Assembly (NCBI GenBank): GCA_023079485.1
Contig: CM041092.1
Coordinates: 9,437,127-9,501,126 of the forward strand
Direction of reading: 5' to 3'
DNA: 64,000 nt
Source: Archilochus colubris
Lineage: Eukaryota > Chordata > Aves > Apodiformes > Trochilidae
The translations under genes were made by a program, and so were the position numbers. This document shows, one piece after another, positions 1 to 13,300 of this stretch; the first letter of the stretch is position 1, and each line of letters opens with the position of its first letter. The notes under the pieces are model-generated. The model did not search any database and was not told the DNA's origin. It worked only from the letters and a program-made list of their open reading frames with translations.

Positions 1-1206
1 AATTTGAGGGTTTTTGAAGAGAATACTGGTGGTTTCAAACCTTAATTTTTAGCTGTATTTTTCATCATATGCTGTTAAAAACTTCCCTAAAATCAAAGTT
101 CTCTGAGCTACTTGGTACTGTACAGAACTCAAGGCACTATGGGCCCAATCATAGCCCACTGAGGTCAGTGGAAAAGCTGCCTTTTGCTTCCATAAGTGTA
201 GGATAAGATCTATATTCTCACACCCAGCTTTCTGCTCTAGGTACAGAAGGTCCATCAGGCAACAGATGACATAATTGTCTTGTTTCTAAGTCAGTTTTGT
301 TACCATACAAGGTCCACTATACCTTAAAAGAAATTGCTTCTCCAGTCTACATCTGCTGCATGAACAGGTCATATTAAGGCAGAGAAAAAAGGAGTTTTAT
401 TTCTTTAGGCATTTCAGAATGTGCTTTCCAAAGGAACACTGTGTATAATGCACACTCTTTGCTAATCAGCAGGGTAGGATTTCAGTCAGACATTTTACAA
501 AAAGCAGAAATAAGACTAGGTAAACTGGTCTTGCTTTGTAAGATGATGGATGATGTTACAGCAATGTTTTTGTGTTTCAATTTGATATGTGAAAAGAGAT
601 GCACATGAAAGCAAGACGGCTTGAAAAGATGTGTGCTCATACCCCTCATACAACCAGCATGAGACATAAAGGGCTTCCATTAAAATCAGGCCAGGACATC
701 ATTACTTCTGCCAGGGTTTAAGTCCAGTCATTCTGATGTGCAGGAGTTTTCAACGCTTAGGAAGACTGCACAGTCTTTTCTCACCATCTGCCACAGGCTG
801 GGCCATGGCAGGAGGCTGATTTCTGGTTCTGTACTTTCTGTTGCTCCAGTTCAGATTGTTTGTACTTGCTAGATACTGCATATGTGAGGGTGCACATAAA
901 TAACTTCCAAAATGTAAATTTAATAAGTTTTTCTGTAATCAGATTCTGTATGGGTAGGAGACAGTAAGTCAAGATATAAAATATTAGCATTCAAATAAAG
1001 ATTTAGCTCTCATTTCCTCTCTGAGTGAAGGATCTTAAATATTTTACTGTTTTGGAAAAATGAATAATCGGTGTTTTCACATTAATAAGTAAGCTGCTCT
1101 TCTGAACACAGATAAATTCAGTTCATATCATGCATAATATAATTTTCCAGCCTGTAATTGATGATCAACTGTAGTTTCCTTAATTTCTTTCTTTCTCTCT
1201 TTTCAG
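1..1206 (+). other. CFAP221: CFAP221 intron, 5' part of window; no exon seen
   Basis: Sequence upstream of the first recognisable CFAP221 exon. It ends in a pyrimidine-rich tract and a TTTCAG acceptor at 1,201-1,206. I looked for the residues that should precede the first exon in this family (the end of the first immunoglobulin-like domain) and found none, so the earlier exons probably lie upstream of the window. The short open frames here are on the minus strand and resemble no protein I know. Nothing else is visible. Confidence 0.6.
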
Positions 1207-1310
1207 TAAGGAGTATGTTATCCCATTGCAGTGCAGCTGTCCAATAGATTTTGAATTCCACATTGATTTTATTCAGCCTCACAGAGCCTTCACTGTCCAG
1301 CCAACATCTG
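1207..1310 (+). CDS. CFAP221: CFAP221 coding exon A (first in window)
   Basis: Encodes residues 1-34 of the visible part ([17 protein letters not shown]...), beta strands of an ASH/MSP-type domain. Its first base completes a codon begun in an upstream exon, which is direct evidence that the gene starts outside the window. Acceptor TTTTCAG, donor CTG/GTAAAT; ends in phase 1. Confidence 0.92.
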
Positions 1311-4300
1311 GTAAATTGAACTTAATTAAAATTTTGAATGTTAAATCCATATTTATTAAGTGCAGCTACTTGTGTCAGGGTAATCAATGCTGTACAGAAA
1401 AAGCTTTTGCCTCTGAGTGTTTTCAGGTAAGTGCGTGCTGATAAATATTGGTCCTTTCCAGCCTCATGGCAAATTGCCCTCTGTGGTGGGTAAATTTCTT
1501 CTGTAAATGCCCAGCTGCAGATCTCTGGCTAAACAGAGGCTGCCTCAAGCAGTCTGTATAGACTTTGTCTGCTCCCTTTGCTGGTGTGGCCTTTGGAGAG
1601 AGGCAGGAAGCCCAGCATTTACCTCTTTTTCACACCTTTCCCCAGGGTTTGTCTGGCTCCTACCCTATTAAAGGAACAGGTATCTGTCTTTATGGAATAG
1701 TTGTGCATCACGTTACGTGATGGGGGCACCATGGAAAAGGTGACCTCTGCTCTACCAATGTCCCTGTGCCTGTTTTTCCCCAGGGATCTGAAAGAATTTG
1801 GTAGAATTGTGTCTGTTGCTTCAGGGGCCATTGCAGTGATGAGCACAAAACACACTGCTCTGGGTGTTTCCTGGGATGGCAGTGGGTATGATATTCAGTC
1901 TAGAGCTCTGGGTACAGGCTTGATAAGAGGCAAAACTTCTGGCTACAGCAGCTCAGCAATTTCCATGCCTTGTGTACTTGGAAGAACACAGGGGAATCTG
2001 TTTCTAATGCTTTGCTCATGAAAGCAGGAAGTGCCTGGCAGCTGCAAATGAAGAATTTGTACATCCAGTCAATCATCTTCACAACAGTAGGCAATATTAT
2101 AGTTTTTCTGTCAAATCTCTCTCCTATTGCAAAACATCTCCTGTTATCTGGCCACTGATAGGTCTTGAAAGATACTTTGAGACCTGAAATATTTTCCAGG
2201 CCTATTGCCATCCATTCCAGCACTGATACTGTTTTAAAAAATTGTACTCCAGAATCAATGTCAGCATATTTACATAGACTCATGTTAGAGAGACTCTTAC
2301 TGTTTTTCTTCTCTAATCCCAGGAATCATCCCAGGCAATGGGAAAGTGGAGTTAACTGTGAAATATTCCCCCCTTGAGTATGGAACAGCACAAATGACAA
2401 TGCAGTTACGGATTTCAGAGTTTCACTCAAAACCCTATGTATGTGTATTCACAGGAACATCAATGCCACATCTGGGTCTAATGTATGTGTGACAGACTGA
2501 TCTTTGAGTATGTTTGCCCACTGCTAAAAATATCTATGGAATAGGATTTCATGCCATTTTGCTCTGATAATTTTAAGCATTTGTATCTATTGAGGCTTAA
2601 AATGCACTAATGCAACTAGAGTGTTAATAAGTGTACCTCCTGTCTTAGATATTTGCTTGGAACACCCTTAATCTGTGTGAAGTGAAACTATACCAAAATA
2701 AAAATGAGAAGTTACAAATCCTTGAAGAACTATTGAGCATCCTCAGCTTCTGTTATGTTTGCTTTATGTTATTCTTACTGCTGAGGCCCTGCAAGACACA
2801 GGAGTTTTAAGCAATAACCTCTTTTGGGCTGTACTTAATTTGTTGTGAACTCAGAATATTAGAAAGTTGGGTTCCAGTTGTAATTTGGGAGACAAATTTC
2901 CAGTCTCTGTGTGTATATATATATATATATATACATAACAAATAGCAATATAACAAATGTCCCAGACTTACGCACCATTTACAGCATACTTATAAGAGCA
3001 ATATGTGTTCTTCTAACACCTAGAAAACAACATTTTGACAAACAAGGAAGTCGTACAGAGAGAAGAGCTTTGTCTGCAGGAAAATCCATGGTGTGGAGAA
3101 GAAACCAACCACGACTGAGGCCTATTCAAAAAGTAAAGGTGTGAAGAGACAGTAATCACAAGTACTTTTCTGGGCTGAAAATTTTCCTTGTTTCTATTTC
3201 TATTAACTTATGTCTTGTAGGAAATAGAATACCAGAACCTCATATTCCCCACAGACTTGTCAAATCCATATGCTGTAGCCACTGTTTTGAATCAGAAACC
3301 AGGCAAATTGAGGAGCAAGGACTTGAAAAAAGGTAATGTAACTAATTAGCATCAGCTTGGTCTTAGCATTATTTGTAGGCTTCTAATGAGGAACTCAGAT
3401 GCAGAATTGCTGAGGTAATGTGATTATAGTTTCAGTAAGAAATTTCACCTTAGCATTATGAATTAATGAATTATGTTAAAATGGGTAGATTTCCCCATTG
3501 AAAATTTGATCTAGTTTGAGGTGTTTGTGGCTTTCTGATATTCCTGCAGCCCTTTGCCAAGGCATTGAAGGAATACAAACCAGACAGATGAAGGAAGCTA
3601 TATTTCAACAAAAAGTCAAGCAAAACATTCAGGAAGAGGAAGCAAATCAATTGAAGTGGTACGTGTTAGTTAATCACACTTATAACATTAGGGTAAGTTT
3701 AACTGAGGCCTCTGTGAAGGAGGTGTGTAATGTCCACAAGTGCATAATGCTGCCATTTCACATTCAGTTAGATTTCTTTACAGCTATGTTACTGTTGTTT
3801 TACTTTCATTTTTTTCTCTTCTAATGGAGAGGAGACTCGGTAGTAATCCATAGCAGTACCCACTGAGGTCTTTGGCTGTGTTATGGTTGCATTCAGAACA
3901 AAACCTGCTGAAAATCTTGTTCACCTAACCTTGTTCTCATGCATCCCATATTGTGCCCTTAAGATCAAATGAAACCTTTGTGATGGTTTTCAGTAAATCC
4001 AAGCTAAAATGTGTAATGAGTTGAGCAGAATTGCACATCAATTGTACATCACATGGCATAAAGCAAAACACGTAGTTGTGTGTGTAACCTCACTGTGGTA
4101 TCATTTGCAACCCACAAATCTCATCTCACGATGAATGTTATAGAACCCTAGACACCTTAGGAAGAGGACAGTCAGTCTGTTAGCCATTAAGTAAAGCAGG
4201 ATGTGCATTAAGTAAAGCATTTTTCTTGGCTCCACTGTAAATGCAGGCAAGTTCATAAAGGCAAAGATCCAGTCTCTATGGAATTTAAAAAAGAGATTAT

Positions 4301-7300
4301 TGAAAACCGACAGAGGGAAGAAGAGCAAAATAAGGTTAGTCTTAGCTGTTTTTTCTATAAATTTAAGCAAACATGTATTTTCAAACAGTGCAAGTCACTA
4401 GTGAATTTTATTAAGCCAAATATGCCTTCAGCTTTTCTTTTCTGGGTGATTCTGGCTATGCAAATAACCTGTGTTTCACTTGGAAAAGACATTATTTTAC
4501 TTTGTTTGACTTGCTCAAGGATTGTAATAGTCACTCCTTAGAAGGGAATGAAGACTGTGCTTTGTCAAGCAGTTCCAGAGTGTTACATTGTGAGTTCCAA
4601 CAGTTTTAAGGGAGAAAAGAATTAAGTGGATGCTTGGTACTAATGTGATTGTTCTTCCTGACAAATTAGATCCAAAGAGGAGATCCTGTCATAGATCAGG
4701 AGTTTCAAAGGAATGAAACACAAGTTTTTTCCATACGTGTTATCCGGCCTGTGGACCAGGTTTGTTTATGTTATTATTGCCTCCTGTACCTACTAAGCTA
4801 TCAAACACCCACTGATATTTGGCACTGAATACTTTTCCTCCCAATATTCCCATTTCTCTGTCAGTGTTGTATTTCCCATTTTCATTTTAGTACAGTAGGG
4901 TGAGCACTGTGCTACAGCTTCTGATAGTCTGATATCAGAGACAAGTGGAAATCTGCAGGCCTAAACTGGGAATCACATTGCTTGTTTCTGAAAAGTCTCT
5001 CAGGAGTATTTCTCTCATGCCAAATAAGGTTAAGCATATCACAAGATTTGCAACTGTTTCCTGCAACCAATGCTTAAAACATTTTCATTTGACTTAATTT
5101 CAGTGTTTAGAAATAACTGGATTCAGGCCAAGGAATGGCTTGGGCTGAAGGAAATTCCTCTCTTGTTAGTTGTAAAAGGGGTGACCTTTTTCTTTACTGT
5201 TTTTTAAAAATATTATACAGTATCCAAGTATCCAGCCCACGTTTGACCTGCTCCGGAATGACCCTTGGGACCACAGAAACAGGATGTTAAGAAAATTTCA
5301 AAAAGTAGCATACAAGGTAACATGAACTACCAGAATGCAGTGTGATGGCATGACATCTTAGAAATATAACATAAGAACATGGAAACTAACATGTAAGGAG
5401 GCTTCACAGCTATCCAGGGATTTGCTAGTTTCATAGAAGTGTCTGCTTTACCAGGAATTAAGTTTCGTAATCAGGTGGTGCTTAGTATTGTAATCAAAAC
5501 TAAAGAAATGCAGATCAATTTAGATTTATTTTTTTAAGTGAAAAATAATTTTGCACAAAGCAATAATATTTCAAAGGGCATATAGAATAGGGTGCCCAGT
5601 TTTGAGCCCTTAGTACAAAAGAGACATCAATAAGCTAGAGCTAATTATAGAACCACCAAGATAGTCAGGGTCTGGAGCACTCATTCTGTGAGGAGCCTGG
5701 AGAGGGAAAGCAGAGGGAGAAAGCAACACCTTCCAACACTTCTGAAGAGGTGGCTGATGGTGGAGACAGAATTTTTGCAATGGTGCATGGTGGGAACATG
5801 AGAAACAACAGGTGTAACTCTAGCCCTATATAGATCATGTATAAAAAAAGCTTTTTTCACTGTGAGGCCAGTCAGTTGTTGGAGCTGGTTGCCAGAAGAG
5901 GCTGTGCAGTCTACTTTCTTGAGTGTTTTCAAGACCAGACCAGATAAAGCTTTGAACAACCTGGCCTGATCTCATCTCTAACCTTGCTTAAACAGGAGGT
6001 TGAACTGGCTCCTCCAAAGATTCCTTCCAGCCTGAAAACCAAAAACTAATTAGTAAAATAACTTCTCTAATTTGGTTTAAAGAGTATCTTGCATCTCCAC
6101 TGCTCTTTTCCCAGTAAATCTAAATGCAGTAAGCAAGATGGAAATGTCCTTCTCTTCTAGTATCGAGTTTGGATATTCTTTAATCCATTCACAATATTAG
6201 GACCAATACAGCCCTGATCAACTGGCTGTTTGCCCATTTTTAAATCTGTATGTGCCAACAGACACAGCTACAGGGTTAAGACCTGGCTAAAGAAATTCTA
6301 ATTAACCTGTAAGACTAAATGAAATGTTTAACACTTTTGTTGCATAATGTCGCAGTGAAGTTGAGATCCAATTAACAGCTCTCCTTCCATTTTTTCTCCC
6401 TCCTAAAGAGAAAATCATAGTAAAAATTCTGAGAGAGGTGTCTGAGTGAGGTCTATAGAATAAATACATTTGTAATGTATGTGTTTCTATGGCTGTAAAT
6501 CTAGAGTTTTTGGCTTAATATTGAACTTGGAAATCATTCTTTCAGATTACGAATCAGATTCGGCTAAAGAATTTACTGCTTCTATTCCGTGGGCAAACCA
6601 AAGAAGCCAGAGGTCTGAAGGAAAGCTCTGTGTCTGGTAAGGAGTAGAAGAAAAAGGTGATATTTTTCACCATGAATTTTGGTAATTTAGGTTGTACTGC
6701 AGCATGTCAGGTGTATTACATATAAACTTAAATTCCTTACAAAGGAGTCTTACTAAGAAAAGAGAAGTGTGACAAGGCAGAATCATAGAATACTTTGGTT
6801 TGCAAGGGACTTTTAAAGGTCCAACCCCTCTGCTGTGAACATGGACATCTTCATCTGGATTAGGCTGGTCAGAGCCCTGTCCAACCTGACCTTGGAAGAG
6901 GTCTGACACTTGAATGTCATGAAAGCAAAATATCTGAACTCAATGAAATGAGATATGGGAGCCATGAGTTACATGCCTAGGTGGCTGGTACTGGGTTGAG
7001 TTTTCCTGTTTATAATTTTCTCATACAAGTGCTTTCAAGCAATCACTTTACAGTGAAATGAAATTATGGGCTGGGAAAAGTCCCTTGTTCTTTAACATAG
7101 AAGGAAACTGGACTTGGATGGGATTCACAGCTGAGTATACTGATGACTGAAGACAATTTATGTCTCTCATTTCCCCCTGCCTTCTACAAAAACAATTTGA
7201 CACTGGAACACTTCTCCATATCAGGTCTTTTCCTGTTTTAGCCAGTGGGCATTTTTGGTTCCCAGTTTGCAAGAGTTGCAGGGATGCTTCAAATAGAAGG

Positions 7301-10300
7301 CATAATGGCAGTTACTGCAAGAGTTTGCTTCTGATTTGTCTCTGCCTTGATGAATGGACTGAGACAGAGGACCATGCTGGAATGAGGGGGCTGTGATGTC
7401 CTTTTAGAAAAGGAGAAACTAGATCTGTCTGATAGTCAAGGTATTGTGCCTGCATCTTGTTGATGTGGCTATTAAAGCCTTGAGGAAACATTACCTTAAT
7501 TTTTATATTAAACTTACTAGACATACTGTCTTAGGAAGATCTTAAATGTATTTTGTGGCTTGATTCTATTTTTGAAACAGTGTACGAAGGTGTATTACAA
7601 AAAGTAATATTTGCTTTCCATTCATGGCAGAAGGTGGGAGATTCAGCAAACCAGAGAAGAGTGAAGAAACTCAGGGCTTTCCTTCTCTCAGCACTGAAGA
7701 TCGTGTGTTGCCTTCTAAAGTTCCCTTTTCCAGTTCTCGGCGTGATTTGGTAGGTACAGTAACTAAAAAGTTGGCCAACTCTCAAGGAAATTGTTGTTGA
7801 AGACATTGGCCCCAGGCCTGGTACTGCCTTTATTATAGTTTTAAAATGTGACTGGTGTTCTGGGATTCCAACAAGTTAATTAAGGACTTCAGATTTATTA
7901 AGGATGCTGCTGAAAACAGTAAAAAAAAAAAAATCTTTGCATTCTCTTAATTGCATTCTAAAATTCTGAGTAGTTCATTAGTGATCAGAGTTAGTTACAT
8001 CTGTGATTTTGCAGAAGAAAATAAATTAAAAATAACTAAAATACCAAAATCCCAAAAAGGACAAGAGAACTGTCAAACAAAGTGTTTGTATAATTAATTA
8101 TTTCCATATGTTTTATATGAGCTGTGCTGATGGATTGCTGCCAATGCAAAATCAAATGCCTACCTTATACTGGGTTTTAAACACCATATTATTTCAGGCA
8201 CCTGATGCTCCTGGCTTAGTTCCTATCAAATCTGTAGATGGGAAAGTCAGACACATTCTTCCTTTTTATGACTTGAAAGTGAGTCACTACAGCTCCCTCA
8301 GCTGTATCATATTTCTGTTTTTCACTAATCCAGAGAGATGTGTTTTCTGCCTGAATCAGTGGCCCCAGTATGCAGCCCAGTAGAAATGTTGCCTTAATTC
8401 AGCTGTTCGATTTGTATTAAAAACAAATCTTACCTGTTTCCAAAAGTAACAACTTTATAGTTGACAACAATGGTCTCTTTCCAGAGAAATTAATCACCTC
8501 AGCTGAAATTGTTATATCTCAAACAACAAAATCCCACTATGAATGAGGATACTGCAAGCTCTGCATGCCACGTATTTTTTTCCTTTGATTTCAGACTTCT
8601 GTAACAGTGACATTATTGAAGTATCTTTCCTTTTAGAAAGTAATGGAAGACTTCTGTTAATTTGGCATCCAGTTCAGCATGCTTCCTTCCTTCATTCCTG
8701 CACAGGAAATGCAAACACCTCCTTGAAATATATAACATTTTTTCAACGTTACAGAAACATTTTTTCTCCTAAATTCTAAACCCAGAAGCTTTCTTGTATC
8801 ATCTTTTCCCCTTGTTACACATTGGTTCATCTGTCAGTGTTACGTATATTACTTAACACAGCTTTTCTCCACCCCATTAAGTTCAGTGTATTTGATCAAG
8901 AAACTGTAAAATCCATGATCTCTCCTAGAGAAGCAAGAATGGAATTTTTTCTTTGTGCACTCATTCAGTTTATTCTGGTGAAGTAAGGATTCTCAAAGTT
9001 TTGGTCATATACCATGTTTCAAAATAGTGATCCAGGCATCTTTTACCACAGACATGAGGTGCATGTTAAAGCTGGAATAGTCCATTCCATCTGTGACTTA
9101 ATCAAAAGTGATTATTGTAATCTGCTGCAACATATCTTTTTAATTCACATTTAGGTTCCTCGGCATGCCAGAACTATGAAGTATCAGCCTTCAGTCATCA
9201 GACCTACCCTACCACTGAGGCAGGGAGCCCAGGTAACAAGTCATCTCAAATGCAGACTTTGCTGAAGTCTCTACCAACTCTAAATCCGTATAGTTATTTC
9301 TAGAAATATTTGCAATTTCTACAGTTTTGTCTTAAAGTTTTATATAAAAAGGCTTACTACACTCTGAAAACCTTTGATGTCTATGTTTTTCAAGGAGTTG
9401 GTTGGAGCAGTTGCTTCTCCTGAAGAGCAGTTTAGCCTGATCTCCCAGAGAACGGATTTGCACAAACCATCACCAGAAGAAGAAGCAGAAAGGGACAGGA
9501 GCCTCTTAAAACTGGTTCCTCCTCAAGCTTTAGTCTACCCTATGGAGAGCAACCCACTTCGCATTTTTGTAAGTAGAAGTTTACATCCACAGAGAGCCTG
9601 ATAAAGGAGGCAAAAAGGTCATTCCTTCATCAGAAGTCTGATGTGGAATTGGTGGGCAGTTGTCTTACTCAGATTGGTATAAAACTATCCAGAGTGAGTA
9701 ATCCTTCAAGGTACAAGCCCTGGTAGGTAGAAGTCAGAGATCTCTTCCCACTGAGGGCACCATTTCACTATAAAGTAGAATTCGATCAGTTTAGGAGAGG
9801 GGTGAAAAGGCAAAGTTGTCAGTGATATCAGGGAACTGGAGACCCTTCCAGTTGTGCTCTCCACAATGGTCACTGGTCCCAGGATGACCTGAAACACCAT
9901 GGGACCCCTCTCTTCGTCTCCAGTTGTTTCTCCATTTCAATGTTAAAAGAAAAACCATGACCTCAGCATCTCAGTCCTTCTATAACCTCAAGCTCTTGGC
10001 CAGGAACGTGGTAAAGGTGCAATCTCTTCCTTCTCTCCAGTTGGGGGAGGGCAGTTCTGCCTGATCCTTAGGTAAACTGGGAAAAGTGAAGTCAAACTCT
10101 TTGCTCACATTGTGTCCTGCTGCCCCAGAGTTTCCAACACTTCTCATAGCATCCCAAACATTTCCAAATTATTAGGCACAGAGATAAAAAAATTACAATC
10201 ACATGCATAGGAGGATTTTCTGTTACTTAATTATCATGTAGATTGTGCTGCTTAGCACCAGCTACAGAAGCCATTTCCCTCCCAACCTGGAGGTCCCTGA

Positions 10301-13300
10301 AGTGTGTCTGAGCAGGCAGGGGCAGCTGTGTAGTTCAGGGCAGTGCTGTGGGTACAGGCAGCTCCTCTGAGGCAGCCTGGCACTTTGTCTGGCTTGGGTG
10401 GCTCTGTCTCTCAGCATGACTTGGCTGCAATGGCCCAGAGCCCTGTGTGCTAGTCAGGTGGTCTTGGCATAACATATATGGTACAGACTTGTCCTCACTG
10501 CATGTGGCCACTACTCCAGTGAACTTACTGATAAGATCCTCTGTGCAGCTCTTTCATCCCTCTGTCATGTCAGTGTAGGAGCCAGGCACAGCCTGATCCC
10601 ACACTACCCAGCATTGACTCTGTTGAGACACAGATTGCTGGTGCATTGAAAGAGATGGCAAAATGCTCCCTAACTTCCACCACAGCAAGGCTAGTTCCCA
10701 TTCTTTGATTCTGAAAATTAGCAATGGATTTTGCTGTAGCCAGTTTCTTTCTTCCAAAGTTGGGAACAACACCTAAATTGCTGTATTTTAAACAGCAGAA
10801 AGTATGGATGGACCAGATCATGGGTCTGTGATTAAGGGGAGAGACAGGAAACAAAGGGTTACACTGAATGGAACAGTCACAATGAGACAATGGTATGAAT
10901 CTAGGGAGACTTCATTTGTAAGAACTGAATTTTCATCAATTTAGTTCTTTATGGTGCTCAGAATGATTTTTTACAATTGTCTCTTCATTATTTTTAGAAC
11001 CCCACTCCAGGATTAATTCCAGTTTTACCTCCTTTGGCCTATTCTGAAACAAATATTGAATATCATCTTTGTCCTCATCCAAAATATACCTTTACCAAGG
11101 AATGCCCCAAAGGATCCAGTATTCCAGTCACACAAAAGAAATTTCTGCATCACAAGGTACAGCTTTTTGGGTTTATTGTATGAGATACCTGACTTGGATA
11201 TGTTCTTGCTGAGATTTGCTCCAAGGAATCAAAAAGGAAGATGGTCATCCTAGATAGAAAACATTTACAAATATAAATTATGCATGCATCTAAATAGTCA
11301 GTATATGGGTCATAATAACTTGTTCTTGGTAGGCTTTATCCATGTCTCTTTATTTATCCCTGAATATTTCTCTGCTCTTTCCTGCTTTTCATTGTCTATT
11401 TACAACAGACATGGTCTCTTTTCATAATCTTGCAGTGGAGGAAACATCTTTTAAATATGAAGAACTGCAGCTCCCCAAATTCAGTTCTCAGCCAAGAAGT
11501 TAGGTGCTCTGTGCTGCAAGCTTCTCTCCCCACTGCACTGTGCTGTATGTTAGTGCTCTGATCACTGTAGCACTTGTCATTTCAGGAAGTGATTTGTGGA
11601 GTAATGGAATGGAGAAGATTCTTACCTGTGCTGTATTCCACTTTTTCTAACACTCCCTCATTGACAACTTCAACACCTAGGTAAGAAAGTATTCTAATAT
11701 GGAGTGCCTCTCCCCTGCATCAGTTTCTGCTGTCTAGTTTTGTTGACCAGTAAGTAGTCCCATAGATAAAAGTGGGCCTGTGGGTGGGATTAATGCTGCT
11801 CAGAAATCCAAAACCAACAGGGAAAACCCCTACTGACCTCCTTGAAGGGGTAGGTTAAAACAATATCATTAGAGTTAATACCTAGCCCTAAAAGGAGAGT
11901 TCCACTTTGAAGTTCCAATAACATTTACCCCAAATCCTTTTTGTGCCAAAAGACCCCAGGAGGTTCAAGCTCTGTCTCTCCTGCAGAGATATAAATGGTA
12001 AAACCTTTAATGTATGGGCACCTGCACCCGGTTGTAGCCCATGTCTCTCAGGCTCACGTTCCCTCATATCACATCAGTTTCTGTTGCACTCAGATTTTCC
12101 AGAAATATTTTAAAGCACATCATCTTCTTTGTAACTACAACTACTGTGAAGCTTCAAAAGATAATTATGAAGTGCAGTTACTCTCTGTCCATCTTAAACT
12201 AATGTCATTGCCATCACAGGGATCCTTACAGTTTAGATATGCTTCCAAGAGATGTGCCACCAATGCTGGATGACTTACCTGAGAGAGACAGGGAGAACAT
12301 AATTGACCAGTAAGTTTCTCCTCTATTTTGTTTTCAGTGTGATTGAATATGTCTTAACCACTTATATGGATGTATCTAAAGCTGCCCCAAGAGACCCTCA
12401 AAGGCAAAAGCACAAAGTTCCTCTTCCATAAAACATACTTCTTTGTTGTTGGCTAAAACATGCTTTTAAAAGGATAAGGCTTGATTATTCTATATCTTAC
12501 TAATTTTTAGTGAGACAGGTGAAACTGAATTCAAAATCACTCTTACTCCGGAGATGGTGAAAGCTGAATTTCCACAAGTTGGGCAGGCATTCTCAGAAGA
12601 AGGCAAAGAGCAATCAGAAAAAGAAGAAAAGTAAGTATAATTTGAAATTACAGGAGAGGAATGGGAAGGAATCTGAAGATAAGCATACCCCTCAGAATTA
12701 CATTCAAAAGTCATACTGGGGTGCTCTAGGTGCTCCATCATGAGTGGGATGCAGGTCTGGTGCTTTGAGCAAATTTGTACTGCAAATGTGATCTCTGGGC
12801 TGAACTTCAGAAGGCAGCTGTGCATGTAACACACTGGCCTGGATGTCTCTGACTTCAAAATGATCTAACACTGCTGATAGTTTTCTTGCCTTCATGGAGA
12901 TATTCAGTGTCCTTGTGCCAGTGGCCCTTTACTTTTCAGTGACCTTTTTCGTTAGATACTTATTAATGTTGGCAGAGAAATGAGCCCTCAGAATGTTCCC
13001 CTGGCATCATGATTTTTCTCAGGCTCTTCCTAGGGGTGTCTCACATTTGCTCAGCTGTCCAAGCTTCACACTCCACTAACAAACATAGTATTTTAAGCAT
13101 ACATAAACACAGAATTTACCTGCTCCCTAAACTGTTGTCAACCGGACACTGTAAAGGCCAAATTCTGCCTTTTGCTTTCCATGTTGTCAGGCCATGGTTG
13201 TTCAGTTTCACTCTTTTTCCATTTCTTCATAAGTAATGGAACACCCTCTGTGTTCATTGTAAAACAAGAAAGAAAGTATGTGTGAGTGTCTCTCCCTGTG

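Noticed and set aside
2911..3023. Apparent start codon inside the TA microsatellite leading into CFAP221 exon C
   Set aside because: The reading frame is open only by chance through the repeat. The acceptor at 3,021-3,023 and phase from exon B explain the coding part.
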